From Arenibacter palladensis (GTDB lineage: Bacteria > Bacteroidota > Bacteroidia > Flavobacteriales > Flavobacteriaceae): DNA of 64,000 nucleotides. Position numbers and translations under genes: made by a program. Each line of letters starts with the position of its first letter. Positions within the stretch are counted from its first letter, which is position 1. The notes under the pieces were generated by a model, which saw only the letters and a list, made by a program, of their open reading frames with translations, searched no databases and was not told where the DNA came from. Shown here one piece after another: positions 37,814 to 45,325 of the stretch. The stretch is taken from NCBI RefSeq assembly GCF_900129275.1, contig NZ_FQUX01000006.1:207138-271137 (forward strand). Direction: 5' to 3'.

Positions 37814-38890
37814 ATGGAATTATTCTGGTACATTGTTTTAATGAGTATGTTGGCCATCTATGTAGTTTTGGATGGTTATGATTTTGGAGCGGGAATAGTA
37901 CATTTATTTTTCGCAAAAAAAGAAAAGGACAAAAAGGCCATTACCAATGCCATTGGCCCTTTCTGGGATGCCAACGAAGTTTGGCTCATCGCCTCGGGAG
38001 GTGTTCTTTTCTTTGCTTTCCCTACCTTATATGCCTCTTCATTTAGCGGATTTTACCTGCCCTTGATCATGATTCTATGGCTGCTTATCTTTAGGGCGAT
38101 AGGCCTGGAACTAAGAGGTCAGATCCATAACAGATTATGGGAGGCAGTCTGGGACAAAGCCTTTGGAATAGCTAGTTTCCTTTTGGCCCTTTTCTTTGGT
38201 ATAGCCCTGGGCAATGTTGTTAGGGGGGTAAATTTGGGTATGGTAGAAAACGGTGTCTCTGCCCACGAGGCCCACTATTTTTTTCTTCCTTTGTGGAATC
38301 CCACTTTTAGTCCAACTGCAGAACATCTTGGAATTATTGATTGGTTTACTATTTTGCTGGGGCTGGTCGGGGTGGTCACCCTTACCATTCATGGCGCCAA
38401 TTGGATCATCTACAAGACCAATTCTGACCTCAACAATACCTTACGAACGGTTATTTTTAGACTCAATTTCGTCTTAATGGCTCTGGTAGTCCTCTCCCTT
38501 GTTGTTTGGCATGTTATAGCCCCAAAGCCCTTTCATAATTTTATTGAAACGCCATGGTTGTGGATTTTTCCAATATTGACCCTCATTGGCCTTTTCGGGC
38601 TATTTCTGATAAGGACCTTTAAAAAGGATGGGACAGGCTTTATATTCTCCTCCCTATTTATCCTTGGGGGTTTTGCCTCCACCGCAGCGTCTATTTTTCC
38701 AAAGCTCCTACCGTCTACAAATGCAGTAAATCCGTCTTTGACCGTTTACAATGTAGCGGCAGATGAATATGGCCTTTCAGTAGGCATAAATTGGTTTATA
38801 ATTGCCGTTATCCTCCTAATTGCCTATATATTTATTCAATATAGGGTATTTAAAGGGAAAATGGACGATATAGGTTACGGGGAGCATTAG
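37814..38890 (+). CDS. cydB: Cytochrome bd ubiquinol oxidase subunit II
   Basis: 358 residues with about eight membrane helices. It begins MELFWYIVLMSMLAIYVVLDGYDFGAGI and has GPFWDANEVWLIASGGVLFFAFP near residue 48 and FRAIGLELRGQ near 95, all family hallmarks. It forms the heterodimer with CydA. No cydX-like small gene could be seen in the 112 bp that follow. Confidence 0.96.
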   Translation: MELFWYIVLMSMLAIYVVLDGYDFGAGIVHLFFAKKEKDKKAITNAIGPFWDANEVWLIASGGVLFFAFPTLYASSFSGFYLPLIMILWLLIFRAIGLELRGQIHNRLWEAVWDKAFGIASFLLALFFGIALGNVVRGVNLGMVENGVSAHEAHYFFLPLWNPTFSPTAEHLGIIDWFTILLGLVGVVTLTIHGANWIIYKTNSDLNNTLRTVIFRLNFVLMALVVLSLVVWHVIAPKPFHNFIETPWLWIFPILTLIGLFGLFLIRTFKKDGTGFIFSSLFILGGFASTAASIFPKLLPSTNAVNPSLTVYNVAADEYGLSVGINWFIIAVILLIAYIFIQYRVFKGKMDDIGYGEH

Positions 38891-38940
38891 CAATAAAACC
38901 CTATGACCTAAATTAAAAAAGTGTCATGAATATTTATTTA

Positions 38941-38954
38941 GGATAAATTTGTCC
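38941..38954. promoter_or_regulatory. Rrf2-type operator over the -33 element of the Rrf2 gene
   Basis: GGATAAATTTGTCC is a palindrome with one mismatched pair out of seven. Its TTTG (38948-38951) is also the -33 element of the promoter described next. Nearly the same 14-mer occurs upstream of the nos operon (52163-52176) and a weaker one before the dioxygenase gene. The position fits autorepression by the Rrf2 protein. Confidence 0.6.
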
Positions 38955-38979
38955 GAAATAAGAATAAGCATTATATTTG
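38948..38979 (+). promoter_or_regulatory. Promoter of the Rrf2 regulator gene
   Basis: TTTG at 38948-38951, a 20-nt spacer and TATATTTG at 38972-38979 match the Bacteroidota promoter consensus in sequence and spacing. Transcription would start near 38984, about 19 nt before the ATG. Confidence 0.75.
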
Positions 38980-39002
38980 TAACGATTTAATATAAAAACA
39001 AT

Positions 39003-39437
39003 ATGTTTTCAAAGGCCTGCGAGTACGGAATTAAAGCAACCATCTACATAGCTGTAAAATCTATGCGGCAAGAGCGCGTAAGCCTTAAAGAGATAGCGGA
39101 AGAGGTAGATTCACCTGTGGCATTTACCGCAAAAATATTGCAATCCTTGGCCAAAAACGGGATCATAGATTCCCACAAGGGCCCAACAGGGGGATTTCAG
39201 ATCGAGGAAACTAAAATAGATACCATAAAATTACACGATATAGTACATGCCATAGACGGTGACAAAATATTCAGTGGCTGTGGTCTGGGTCTGGAACAAT
39301 GTGATGCCAGGCAGCCTTGTCCCGTTCATGATAAATTTGTGGGTATCAGGGACAATCTAAAGATAATGTTACAAAATACCAGCCTGTATGAATTGGCAAC
39401 AGGATTGGAAATTGGTCTAACCCACTTAAAAAGATAA
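39003..39437 (+). CDS. Rrf2 family transcriptional regulator with three-cysteine cluster motif
   Basis: 144 residues. A winged helix at the N terminus (MFSKACEYGIKATIYIA, then VSLKEIAEEVDSPVAFTAKILQSLAKNGII and HKGPTGGF) is typical of Rrf2/IscR/NsrR. Cys93, Cys100 and Cys106 (spacing x6 and x5) could hold a 2Fe-2S or 4Fe-4S cluster that senses NO or iron-sulfur status. Its own promoter carries a palindrome that recurs at nos. The neighbours (cydAB, Ric, hemerythrin, truncated haemoglobin, nos) favour an NsrR-like NO sensor over an IscR-like role, but this is inference. Confidence 0.88.
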   Translation: MFSKACEYGIKATIYIAVKSMRQERVSLKEIAEEVDSPVAFTAKILQSLAKNGIIDSHKGPTGGFQIEETKIDTIKLHDIVHAIDGDKIFSGCGLGLEQCDARQPCPVHDKFVGIRDNLKIMLQNTSLYELATGLEIGLTHLKR

Positions 39438-39454
39438 AATTTTACATTAATAAA

Positions 39455-39468
39455 AGATAAAAAGGTCT
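39455..39468. promoter_or_regulatory. Weak Rrf2-like motif before the dioxygenase gene
   Basis: AGATAAAAAGGTCT shares GATAAA and GTC at the same spacing as the two stronger sites, and its changed outer bases (A and T) keep the symmetry. It lies about 65 bp upstream of the dioxygenase ATG. Confidence 0.35.
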
Positions 39469-39530
39469 TAAAATCTTTAACTAACGAACCATGATGTCCA
39501 TTACACCATTAAATCAACAATAATCTGTCC

Positions 39531-40493
39531 ATGTTAAACATTACCAACAAATTAGTAGAAAAATACCAGGCCCTTGGGGAAAATCCCGACACCTATCTAG
39601 AGGGCCTACTTCATGCAAAACCAATTACCTATTGGGATTATGTAGAAGTAGAAACCCTACTTTCCCTTCAAAGACCGCGAACCAATTTTAAGGATGAGTC
39701 CATTTTTATAATGTACCATCAGGTGACTGAATTATACCTAAAGATGATGCTGCATGAATTACAGCAGATAGTAAAAGAAGAATTACCTACTACCCGCTTT
39801 CTCATAGACAAAGTGGACCGACTTATACATTACACCTCCATGCTGATCAGTTCTTTTGATATCATGAAGGTTGGTATGGACTATGAGGATTACAACACCT
39901 TTAGAAAAACATTGACCCCTGCCAGCGGTTTTCAATCTGCTCAATTCAGGTTTATAGAACTGCATTGCACCTCCTTGGTAAACCTAATTAGCCATAGATT
40001 TAAAAAAGAACGTTCCAACAATCCGGATTTAAGGGAATGTTTTGACCATATTTATTGGAAAGATGCCGGAACAGATCCCAAAACTGGCAAAAAGACCTTG
40101 ACACTTCAACTTTTTGAGGAAAAATATCTCTCAAGCTTGACGGAAACTGCCAAAACTGTCATGGGCAATACCTTGGAAGATAAGTTGGACCAACTGCCCT
40201 ATGTCCCGGATGCACTTAGGAACAGGCTTCGCACCTTCGACAAGCTGTACAATATTGATTGGCCCATAGTCCATTTAAGCACTGCCGAACACTATTTGGA
40301 CAAACAAGGCGAAAACAAACAGGCCACTGGTGGTTCGGATTGGAAAAAATACCTCCATCCAAAATATCAGCAACGCAAATTCTTTCCAAGCTTATGGACG
40401 GAAACAGAAAAACAAAACTGGGGAATTAAGCATAAAAATGAACAATATGGAAGTATTGAACAGACCACAATTGACACACCTACAGGTAGGTGA
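39531..40493 (+). CDS. Tryptophan 2,3-dioxygenase family haem protein
   Basis: 320 residues. FIMYHQVTELYLKMMLHEL near residue 62 has the active-site Phe and His. FRKTLTPASGFQSAQFRFIE near 124 has the substrate-carboxylate Arg. IDWPIVHLSTAEHYL near 243 has the expected haem-ligand His, followed by the ATGGSDWKKYL loop. All point to tryptophan 2,3-dioxygenase, which opens the indole ring to N-formylkynurenine. No other kynurenine-pathway gene is nearby; instead it sits among NO-response genes. The last 56 bp overlap the cupin gene in another frame, suggesting translational coupling. Confidence 0.85.
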   Translation: MLNITNKLVEKYQALGENPDTYLEGLLHAKPITYWDYVEVETLLSLQRPRTNFKDESIFIMYHQVTELYLKMMLHELQQIVKEELPTTRFLIDKVDRLIHYTSMLISSFDIMKVGMDYEDYNTFRKTLTPASGFQSAQFRFIELHCTSLVNLISHRFKKERSNNPDLRECFDHIYWKDAGTDPKTGKKTLTLQLFEEKYLSSLTETAKTVMGNTLEDKLDQLPYVPDALRNRLRTFDKLYNIDWPIVHLSTAEHYLDKQGENKQATGGSDWKKYLHPKYQQRKFFPSLWTETEKQNWGIKHKNEQYGSIEQTTIDTPTGR

Positions 40494-40743
40494 AAATCTA
40501 AAAGTATTACAAATTGAGGCCGTGGCGGATACGGGTATGCCAGAACACAGTAGCTCCCATGAAGCGGTCATTGTTGTCCAAGAAGGTAAAGCCATACTTA
40601 AAACCAAGGACACTAATTACATATTGAGGAAAGGGTCTACTATGTTGGTTCCTGCAGGATTGAAACATAGTCTTACCGTAATAAAGGATTTTAAAGCAGT
40701 TGCCATTATGGCAACGGATTCAATTATAAATTTTAACAATTAA
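40438..40743 (+). CDS. Small cupin domain protein
   Basis: 101 residues. One cupin fold: PEHSSSHEAVIVVQEGKAIL (motif 1 with His/Glu) and LRKGSTMLVPAGLKHSLTVIKDF (motif 2 with His). The gene overlaps the 3' end of the dioxygenase by 56 bp and ends 5 bp before ric. The ATG at 40438 gives the natural N terminus; ATG 40447 is possible. A second cupin of similar size lies in the nos operon at 47263. It may bind a metal or help cope with NO; the function is not known. Confidence 0.8.
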   Translation: MNNMEVLNRPQLTHLQVGENLKVLQIEAVADTGMPEHSSSHEAVIVVQEGKAILKTKDTNYILRKGSTMLVPAGLKHSLTVIKDFKAVAIMATDSIINFNN

Positions 40744-40748
40744 TAACT

Positions 40749-41474
40749 ATGGAAAATTTAATGACGAAGAATATTGGCGAAATAGTAGCAGAAAACTATC
40801 GTACGGCCCAAGTATTCAAAAATCATAAAATAGATTTTTGTTGCAAGGGAAACCGGAGTATTGTAGAGGTAGCGGAAAATAGTAAGCTGGACCCCAATCT
40901 TCTCTTACAGGAAATTGAAACAGTACAGCATCAAACCAATGATGACAATATCGATTTTAAAACATGGCCTTTAGACCTCTTGGCAGACTATATAGAGAAA
41001 AAACATCATAGATACGTTGAGGCACAAATACCTATCTTAAATCAATATTTAGCAAAACTATGCCGGGTACATGGCGACCGGCATCCGGAGCTTTTTGAAA
41101 TTACGGAGCATTTTAACAAATGCGCAGGTGAACTGGCCATGCACATGAAAAAAGAGGAACTCATCGTCTTCCCTGCCGTACGCAAAATGATTCAGAGCAA
41201 ACAATACGGTAACCCACTGGCAGAACAACATTTTGGCACCATTCAAAACCCCATACAAATGATGATGCAGGAACATGAAAATGAAGGGGACCGATTTAGA
41301 CTTATTGATGAGTTGAGCAACAACTACAATCCACCTGCCGATGCCTGCAATACCTATAGGGTCACATTTTCCCTATTACAGGAGTTTGAAGAGGATCTTC
41401 ATAGGCATATACATTTGGAGAATAACATACTCTTTCCAAAAGCTATTGCGCTGGAAAAGCAATTAAGTGCTTAG
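40749..41474 (+). CDS. ric: Iron-sulfur cluster repair di-iron protein Ric (ScdA/YtfE/DnrN)
   Basis: 241 residues. The N-terminal ScdA domain has KIDFCCKGNRS with the Cys pair near residue 30. The C-terminal hemerythrin-like di-iron domain supplies His and Glu ligands in EKKHHRYVEAQI, HGDRHPELFEI, HMKKEELIVFPAV, MMQEHENEGD and HRHIHLENNILFPKAI. Ric repairs iron-sulfur clusters damaged by NO or oxidants and releases iron from its di-iron site. It is 5 bp downstream of the cupin gene. It is a strong marker of nitrosative-stress response in this cluster. Confidence 0.95.
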   Translation: MENLMTKNIGEIVAENYRTAQVFKNHKIDFCCKGNRSIVEVAENSKLDPNLLLQEIETVQHQTNDDNIDFKTWPLDLLADYIEKKHHRYVEAQIPILNQYLAKLCRVHGDRHPELFEITEHFNKCAGELAMHMKKEELIVFPAVRKMIQSKQYGNPLAEQHFGTIQNPIQMMMQEHENEGDRFRLIDELSNNYNPPADACNTYRVTFSLLQEFEEDLHRHIHLENNILFPKAIALEKQLSA

Positions 41475-41500
41475 AGCTTACCAGACGACCCATTTTGTAA

Positions 41501-41568
41501 CCAATAAGGTGCGGCATAATACTTTAAATAGTCTCCCCCCGCCGTGCCTCATTGGATTACAATGCCGC
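41501..41568 (+). promoter_or_regulatory. Competing hairpins between ric and the hemerythrin gene
   Basis: GCGGCAT at 41511-41517 can pair perfectly with ATGCCGC at 41562-41568. The overlapping arm 41501-41515 can instead pair with 41541-41555 (12 of 15 bases). The GC-rich arms stand out in AT-rich DNA. The alternatives exclude each other, as in attenuators or thermosensors, but no T-run follows either stem. Confidence 0.3.
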
Positions 41569-41640
41569 CAACCTCTACTGTACAAAACAGTAATCGGTTA
41601 ACCATTAAAATTGGCCCTAACCATAATAAAACAACTTGAT

Positions 41641-42102
41641 ATGAAAGTTAAACCCATAAAAAGACATAAAGCCATACAACCATTGAGTAGGGAACACCAT
41701 CAAGGTTTATTGCTATCCTGGAAAATTAGGACCGGTCTTTCCAAAGGAGTATCTACAGATCGGATAAAAACCTATGCCGATTGGTTTTATAAAACCTATT
41801 TGATCCCACATTTTGAAGAGGAAGAAAAACACCTCTTCCCTATTCTGGGAAATGACAACAGTTTGGTAAAAAAGGCAATTGCACAACACCGGAGACTGGA
41901 TCGCCTTTTCCATAGCACCACCGAATTAAAAAAGTCCCTAAACCACATAGAGGAGGAACTGGAGCAACATATACGTTTTGAGGAAAGGGTACTGTTCAAT
42001 GAAATTCAGAAGGTGGCCAATGAACAGCAATTGCAATTTATTTTAGAACATCATAAGGAAACCAAATTTTTGGAAAACACCACAGATAGGTTTTGGGAAT
42101 AA
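41641..42102 (+). CDS. Hemerythrin domain protein
   Basis: 153 residues. The pattern of hemerythrin ligands is present: SREHHQGLLLSWK near residue 15, HFEEEEKHLFPIL near 58, AQHRRLDRLFH near 82, and EQHIRFEERVLFNEI near 107. The protein is cytoplasmic and probably binds a di-iron centre for O2 or NO. The ATG at 41641 is chosen over a TTG ten codons upstream. It follows ric after 166 bp that hold a possible RNA switch. Confidence 0.85.
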   Translation: MKVKPIKRHKAIQPLSREHHQGLLLSWKIRTGLSKGVSTDRIKTYADWFYKTYLIPHFEEEEKHLFPILGNDNSLVKKAIAQHRRLDRLFHSTTELKKSLNHIEEELEQHIRFEERVLFNEIQKVANEQQLQFILEHHKETKFLENTTDRFWE

Positions 42103-42120
42103 CACTAAAATTTGATGATT

Positions 42121-42405
42121 ATGAGACTTTACAATCAACTGCTAAACGAATTTAAAAGGGAACAGACAGGGTATTCCACCATTGCCATTATTGGGCAAAG
42201 TTGTATTGGATCCGTGGCCGCCATGGTAGTCCTAATGAACCATATGCCCGAGGCAATCAAATTGTCCTTGCTTTTCCTGGTAACTATTTTATGCATGGCC
42301 TATAACGCTGCGGTTTTGGCTAGATTAAGCACTAAAACTACCTTTAACCTATTAGTTTTGAGTGTCATTTTCAGTATCTTGACCATTGTAGGGATTCTTA
42401 TTTAA
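42121..42405 (+). CDS. Small three-helix membrane protein of unknown function
   Basis: 94 residues: MRLYNQLLNEFKREQTGYS, then three hydrophobic segments (IAIIGQSCIGSVAAMVVLM, LSLLFLVTILCMAYNAAVLA, and the C-terminal IFSILTIVGILI). No known domain is recognised. ATG 42115 is an alternative start two codons upstream. It lies between the hemerythrin and the ferredoxin genes and is probably in one transcript with them; ferredoxin starts 6 bp later. Confidence 0.75.
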   Translation: MRLYNQLLNEFKREQTGYSTIAIIGQSCIGSVAAMVVLMNHMPEAIKLSLLFLVTILCMAYNAAVLARLSTKTTFNLLVLSVIFSILTIVGILI

Positions 42406-42411
42406 AAATAA

Positions 42412-42747
42412 ATGAAGCCGGAACCCTACACTTTTACTTATATAGACGAATTTGGCCACACCAATTCCGCCGCTTGTAGGCAAAACGAATACCATAGCCT
42501 CATGGAACTTCTTTTTGACAAATATTTGCAGGAATGGGGTGACTGTAAGGGAAGGGCATGGTGCGGAACTTGTCATATACAAATTCTTGAAGGATCTTTA
42601 AGTTCGAAAATGCAACAAGAAGAAAAACAGACCTTGTCCCATCTTGATGATGCCTGCGCTCAAAGTAGATTGGCATGCCAAATTCCCGTCAATGCGGAGC
42701 TACATAATTTAGTTTTTAAAGTTATAACGGAAAATGATTACGGATAA
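42412..42747 (+). CDS. 2Fe-2S ferredoxin
   Basis: 111 residues. Cys45, Cys51, Cys54 (GDCKGRAWCGTC, spacing x5 and x2) and Cys89 (RLACQI) form the plant/adrenodoxin-type 2Fe-2S site. It could supply electrons to the hemerythrin, the truncated haemoglobin or a diiron enzyme of this cluster. The partner reductase is not in the window. Confidence 0.9.
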   Translation: MKPEPYTFTYIDEFGHTNSAACRQNEYHSLMELLFDKYLQEWGDCKGRAWCGTCHIQILEGSLSSKMQQEEKQTLSHLDDACAQSRLACQIPVNAELHNLVFKVITENDYG

Positions 42748-42836
42748 AATATTCCACAAACATGAAAACACAATAAATTATGAAATGCCTGTGTGGGTTT
42801 GAACGATTGCCAATACCTATTCCACATAACCAATTA

Positions 42837-42868
42837 TTGTAAAATACAAATGCAACGAATTACCTTTA
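42837..42868 (+). promoter_or_regulatory. Promoter candidate for the truncated haemoglobin gene
   Basis: TTG at 42837-42839, then 21 nt, then TACCTTTA at 42861-42868, one base off TAnnTTTG. It would start transcription about 25 nt before the ATG at 42899. Confidence 0.4.
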
Positions 42869-42898
42869 CGGTATTCCCTAAGGAGTTAGATTAATCTT

Positions 42899-43297
42899 AT
42901 GTTATTAAAATCGGAAATTAAGGAGAGACAGGATGTAAACCTATTGGTGGTTAGTTTTTACGCCAAGATTAGGGAGCACGAAATATTGGGGCCCATTTTT
43001 AATGGCATAATCAAAGACTGGGACAGTCACTTGGAATTATTGACCGATTTTTGGGAGAGTCAATTACTCTTAAAACGAAAATATATAGGCAACCCCATAG
43101 CCGTTCACCAAGAGGTAGACAAAAAAATGAACCATACAATCACCCCGGAACATTTTGGACTTTGGCTTAACGAATGGTTTGCCACTATTGATGAGCTTTT
43201 TGAAGGAGAAGTTGCATGGATTGCCAAGAACAGGGCCCAGAAAATGTCCACCATGTTATATATGCATATCTATCAACACAGGATCAAGGGCAATTAA
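42899..43297 (+). CDS. Group III truncated haemoglobin
   Basis: 132 residues. The fold is marked by LLVVSFYAKIREHEILGPIFN (helices A/B with the B10-type Tyr near residue 21), SHLELLTDFWESQLLL, and the proximal-type His in GNPIAVHQEVDKKMNHTI. The EWFATIDELFEG segment is also present. Group III globins are linked to NO or low-oxygen chemistry. The gene ends in a 4-bp convergent overlap with the last gene of the nos operon. Confidence 0.9.
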   Translation: MLLKSEIKERQDVNLLVVSFYAKIREHEILGPIFNGIIKDWDSHLELLTDFWESQLLLKRKYIGNPIAVHQEVDKKMNHTITPEHFGLWLNEWFATIDELFEGEVAWIAKNRAQKMSTMLYMHIYQHRIKGN

Positions 43298-44511
43298 GCT
43301 TCCGTCTTAATCAGATTGACCTTGTTGGGCCATAGGACCAAAATTAGGGCTAGCGGAATTAATAGACTTCCACCTGCAAGGAATTGTGAATAATCTTCAA
43401 ACAGGGGCCAACCCAACCATGCCGCCATCCCCCTATAAAAAATAAGGGCTTCTGTAAGTAGAAAACCGCCCAAATAAAATGCTATGGCCATTTTGGACAA
43501 TTTTATCAATCCAAAAAATTCCAAAAAGAAAAATAATCCTATGCTAATGACCCCCAAAAAGGTCCAATGTAAATAACCAATAGTAAAATCCAAAACCGTA
43601 GCCGCCAAATTTGCAAAGTAGGGCCAGGCGGTGAACCATTGCAAAATCATTTTAATCAACAATAGGAAGGCAACCAACTTTAAAACATTCAACTGAAGTT
43701 GGGAAAGGGCAGATTTCATAATCGTCCTGTTTATAAAGCAGATGTTTATTAAAATTCCAAAGCCTATTAACTGCAATACGGCGCCCAGACCTCCCAAAAT
43801 GTAATATATCATTGGAGGCCCAGTCCACAGCGTAGACAGAAAAAAACTCAAAATAATTCCCAGAATCGTAGTCAGGAAAAAGTTCCTAAATGTCTTGGTG
43901 GAAATTTTAATTTTAAGGTATTCCAAGAAGTAAAAAAAAAGTCCTATAAGTGCCAAAATCATCCATCCGTTGTACTGAAAGTGCAAATAGAAATAGATAG
44001 CCAGTCGGTACCATATGGATTCAGGGCCCAAAACCGTCATAATAGCACCTAAAGACCAAGGGCCTATACTAGATCCTATCATAAACCAGAGGGCATACTT
44101 CAGGCAGATATAGGCCTTTGTATCCTTTAAGGATTTAGGAGCATATTTTATAAAAAAAGCGGAAAACCAATAGGAAGCCAAAAGGAATAAGGTAGAGAAC
44201 ACTATAGAAAACAAGGCATACCCCTGAAAGGGAAAAGTTAACAACATCCCCAGTAAACAGATCTGTGTAAACCAGAAAATCCTGCGGTACTTCCTCTCCA
44301 GACCCTGCTTCACCATAAAAAGATGGTACAACAAGGTGGTAAGCGCAATATATACCCAACCCAAAAGTGCTATATGGGAATGGGTATGTACTATAAACCG
44401 GTAATTGATGGGCAGTGGGGCAACTACAAAAGTCCTCAATACAACACCAAGCAAAGCGGCCAATAAAAAATAGCCTAAGGATACTTTAATATGGGATTTG
44501 GTAGCAATCAC
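43294..44511 (-). CDS. Orphan multi-pass membrane protein with HxHxH motif, last gene of the nos operon
   Basis: 405 residues and about twelve hydrophobic helices. His42, His44 and His46 in FIVHTHSHIALLGW, plus LHFQYNGW near residue 175 and YLHWTFLGV near 320, resemble the helix-II and later motifs of haem-copper oxidase subunit I and NO reductases. The usual six His set and any Tyr-His pair are not complete. It could be a haem b membrane protein or a copper carrier for the nos system. The start lies 31 bp after the nosY stop. The function is unknown. Confidence 0.72.
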   Translation of the reverse strand: MIATKSHIKVSLGYFLLAALLGVVLRTFVVAPLPINYRFIVHTHSHIALLGWVYIALTTLLYHLFMVKQGLERKYRRIFWFTQICLLGMLLTFPFQGYALFSIVFSTLFLLASYWFSAFFIKYAPKSLKDTKAYICLKYALWFMIGSSIGPWSLGAIMTVLGPESIWYRLAIYFYLHFQYNGWMILALIGLFFYFLEYLKIKISTKTFRNFFLTTILGIILSFFLSTLWTGPPMIYYILGGLGAVLQLIGFGILINICFINRTIMKSALSQLQLNVLKLVAFLLLIKMILQWFTAWPYFANLAATVLDFTIGYLHWTFLGVISIGLFFFLEFFGLIKLSKMAIAFYLGGFLLTEALIFYRGMAAWLGWPLFEDYSQFLAGGSLLIPLALILVLWPNKVNLIKTEA

Positions 44512-44542
44512 GCACTATCATGGAATTGAGCTAAAGGTACTA

Positions 44543-45325
44543 TTAAAAATCCTTTCTTTTGGCAACATAGCCCAAACGCCAAACAGGGATGACCGTCCAA
44601 AGGAACAACATAAAGATAGACATTAAAAGCCCTAGGTTTGTACCAAAAAACTGCTTAAAAATAGCTCCGGTATACCCCAAGAGAGCAGAAATATCCAGTT
44701 TCAGCAAAATTAAGGTCCGGGATAGGTCTATTGGATTAAACATCGTTGCAATCAAGGAAAGGTTATCCAAGGGATACTCCTCAAAAACAATTAATGACAT
44801 TAGAAAGAGTCCGTCGTAAATTACCGCCAAAAACAACCAGGCCAGTACGGCATATCCAAATCCTTTTATCTTATTTTCATTGGCAAGGGCTATATTAAAA
44901 GCTACAGCGGTAAAGATCAATGTTAAGAACGCACCCGTTAACAATAATAGCGAAAAATCCCAAATGGCATTACTTTGGAACAGTCCGTACAATGTAAACG
45001 GAATACCCAGCCCCAATACCAGGCTCACCGTCAACGAACCGGCAACTCCAAAATATTGGCCCAGAAAAATAGACGACCTTTTAATGGGCTGCGCCAAAAG
45101 TAGTTCTGTAAATTCCTTGGAGTTATAGTAATACATTACCCCAAAAATAGTCCCGATCAAGGGTACCAATACAATGATAACGTTCATTAAGGTTATCACG
45201 GCCTTGGAGAGCTCGTTGTTCAAAAACAGTAGTACAAAGCCCAACAACAGATAGAACAGAAAATACACGTAACTCCAGCGGCTACGCATTAGGTCGTAAA
45301 AACTATATTTTAATATTTTAATCAT
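44543..45325 (-). CDS. nosY: Nos ABC transporter permease NosY
   Basis: 260 residues from ATG 45325, with six membrane helices: YFLFYLLLGFVLLFLNN, VIIVLVPLIGTIFGVMYYYN, then FTELLLAQPIKRSSIFLGQYFG as the coupling region. NosDFY supplies sulfur or copper for building the CuZ cluster of NosZ. The start overlaps the end of nosF by 8 bp. A longer frame to 45364 exists but lies inside nosF and lacks a family match. Confidence 0.9.
   Translation of the reverse strand: MIKILKYSFYDLMRSRWSYVYFLFYLLLGFVLLFLNNELSKAVITLMNVIIVLVPLIGTIFGVMYYYNSKEFTELLLAQPIKRSSIFLGQYFGVAGSLTVSLVLGLGIPFTLYGLFQSNAIWDFSLLLLTGAFLTLIFTAVAFNIALANENKIKGFGYAVLAWLFLAVIYDGLFLMSLIVFEEYPLDNLSLIATMFNPIDLSRTLILLKLDISALLGYTGAIFKQFFGTNLGLLMSIFMLFLWTVIPVWRLGYVAKRKDF

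Noticed and set aside
43294-44511. NnrS or NorB identity for the last nos-operon gene
   Set aside because: The NnrS signature and the complete NorB ligand set are both missing, so only a loose resemblance is claimed.
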